From a virus: a DNA stretch of 49,698 nucleotides. Position numbers and translations under genes: made by a program. How positions within the stretch are numbered: position 1 is the stretch's first letter; each line of letters opens with the position of its first letter. Under the pieces are notes generated by a model. The model did not search any database. It saw nothing but the letters and a program-made list of their open reading frames with translations, and was not told the DNA's origin. The DNA is taken from positions 1 through 49,698 of the IMG/VR virus record IMGVR_UViG_3300042296_000446; one strand, 5' to 3'. This document shows, piece after piece, positions 49,604 to 49,698 of the stretch.

Positions 49604-49698
49604 ATGAAATCAGCAATCGCAATCCTCGCTACCGTGTTCGCAGTATCAGCATTTGCACAAGCACCTGCCAAGAAAGAAGAAGCCAAGCCAGCAGCACC
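49604..49698 (+). CDS. Secreted small protein, Burkholderiales-like (3' truncated by window)
   Basis: Only the first 31 complete codons are in the window. They encode a textbook Sec signal peptide: MKS, a hydrophobic core AIAILATVFAVSAF and a cleavage site after SAFA or FAQA, then PAKKEEAKPAA. This combination of an AFAQA site and a Lys/Glu/Ala/Pro-rich mature start is very common in small exported proteins of Burkholderiales and rare in T4-type structural genes. AAGGAA lies 8 nt before the ATG. The preceding 156 nt hold a terminator, direct repeats and a hairpin, so the gene looks independently controlled. It may be a host-derived moron delivered to the periplasm. The function cannot be judged without the rest of the sequence. 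Confidence 0.75.
   Translation, partial: MKSAIAILATVFAVSAFAQAPAKKEEAKPAA

Noticed and set aside
1-49698. tRNA, rRNA, integrase, attachment sites or insertion sequences
   Set aside because: None was recognised by eye; a tRNAscan and ISfinder search would be needed to exclude them formally.

Overview
The window looks like the late structural region of a T4-type (Straboviridae-like or cyanophage-like) myovirus. The evidence is a recognisable set of T4-family proteins: large terminase gp17, a likely small terminase gp16, head-completion nuclease gp4, tail sheath gp18, tail tube gp19, a gp15-type sheath stabiliser, likely neck proteins gp13 and gp14, and dNMP kinase gp1. They sit beside about 28 kb of tail-fibre and adhesin genes that resemble those of cyanophage and pelagiphage relatives. 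No photosynthesis genes, tRNAs, CRISPR arrays, integrase or insertion sequences were seen. The only hint of host is the truncated last gene, whose Sec signal peptide ends in SAFAQA followed by Ala/Lys/Glu/Pro-rich sequence. That style is common in Burkholderiales, so a freshwater betaproteobacterial host is a reasonable guess, but it is an inference.

Layout. 2-21919 (+): two short fibre proteins (the first truncated by the window edge and carrying a GLEYA/PA14-like lectin insert), small virion proteins, two giant mosaic fibres of 1845 and 2786 residues, two small proteins, three tandem Cys-rich/Gly-rich adhesin-like proteins, and a small acidic protein that may help fibre assembly. 21941-24787: an enzyme cassette (GT9-like glycosyltransferase plus NodU/TobZ-type carbamoyltransferase) with a terminator at each end and a sigma70-like promoter nested in the first terminator hairpin. 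24810-32353 (+): a small virion protein, a short fibre and a third giant fibre of 2153 residues. 32322-35913 (-): gp14-like, gp15, a degenerate Nudix protein and a coiled-coil protein, read leftward. 35932-37398 (+): gp13-like and gp1. 37345-37686 (-): a Cys-rich zinc-finger/HNH-like protein. 37785-49447 (+): sheath, tube, a tube-like paralogue, a small protein, gp4, gp16, a putative internal capsid protein, an acidic Met/Pro-rich protein, gp17 and a 655-residue virion-associated unknown. 49604-end (+): start of a secreted-protein gene.

Regulation is unusually readable. T4-type late promoters (NATAAATA or CTAAATA) precede most late units. In five cases the motif lies exactly 5 nt from the ATG and in two more 7 nt, with no Shine-Dalgarno sequence, which predicts leaderless or near-leaderless late mRNAs. 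A 12-bp palindrome, TATTTATAAATA, gives back-to-back late promoters to the divergent neck genes. Strong intrinsic terminators sit just upstream of several late promoters. By contrast gp1, the glycosyltransferase/carbamoyltransferase cassette and the minus-strand zinc-finger gene have sigma70-like promoters, suggesting they are early genes embedded in the late block.

The genes together describe the outer half of virion morphogenesis: DNA packaging (gp16/gp17), head completion (gp4), neck (gp13/14/15), contractile tail (gp18/gp19) and a very large host-recognition apparatus built by shuffling a limited set of repeat modules. All functional calls rest on reading motifs by eye; no database search was run.
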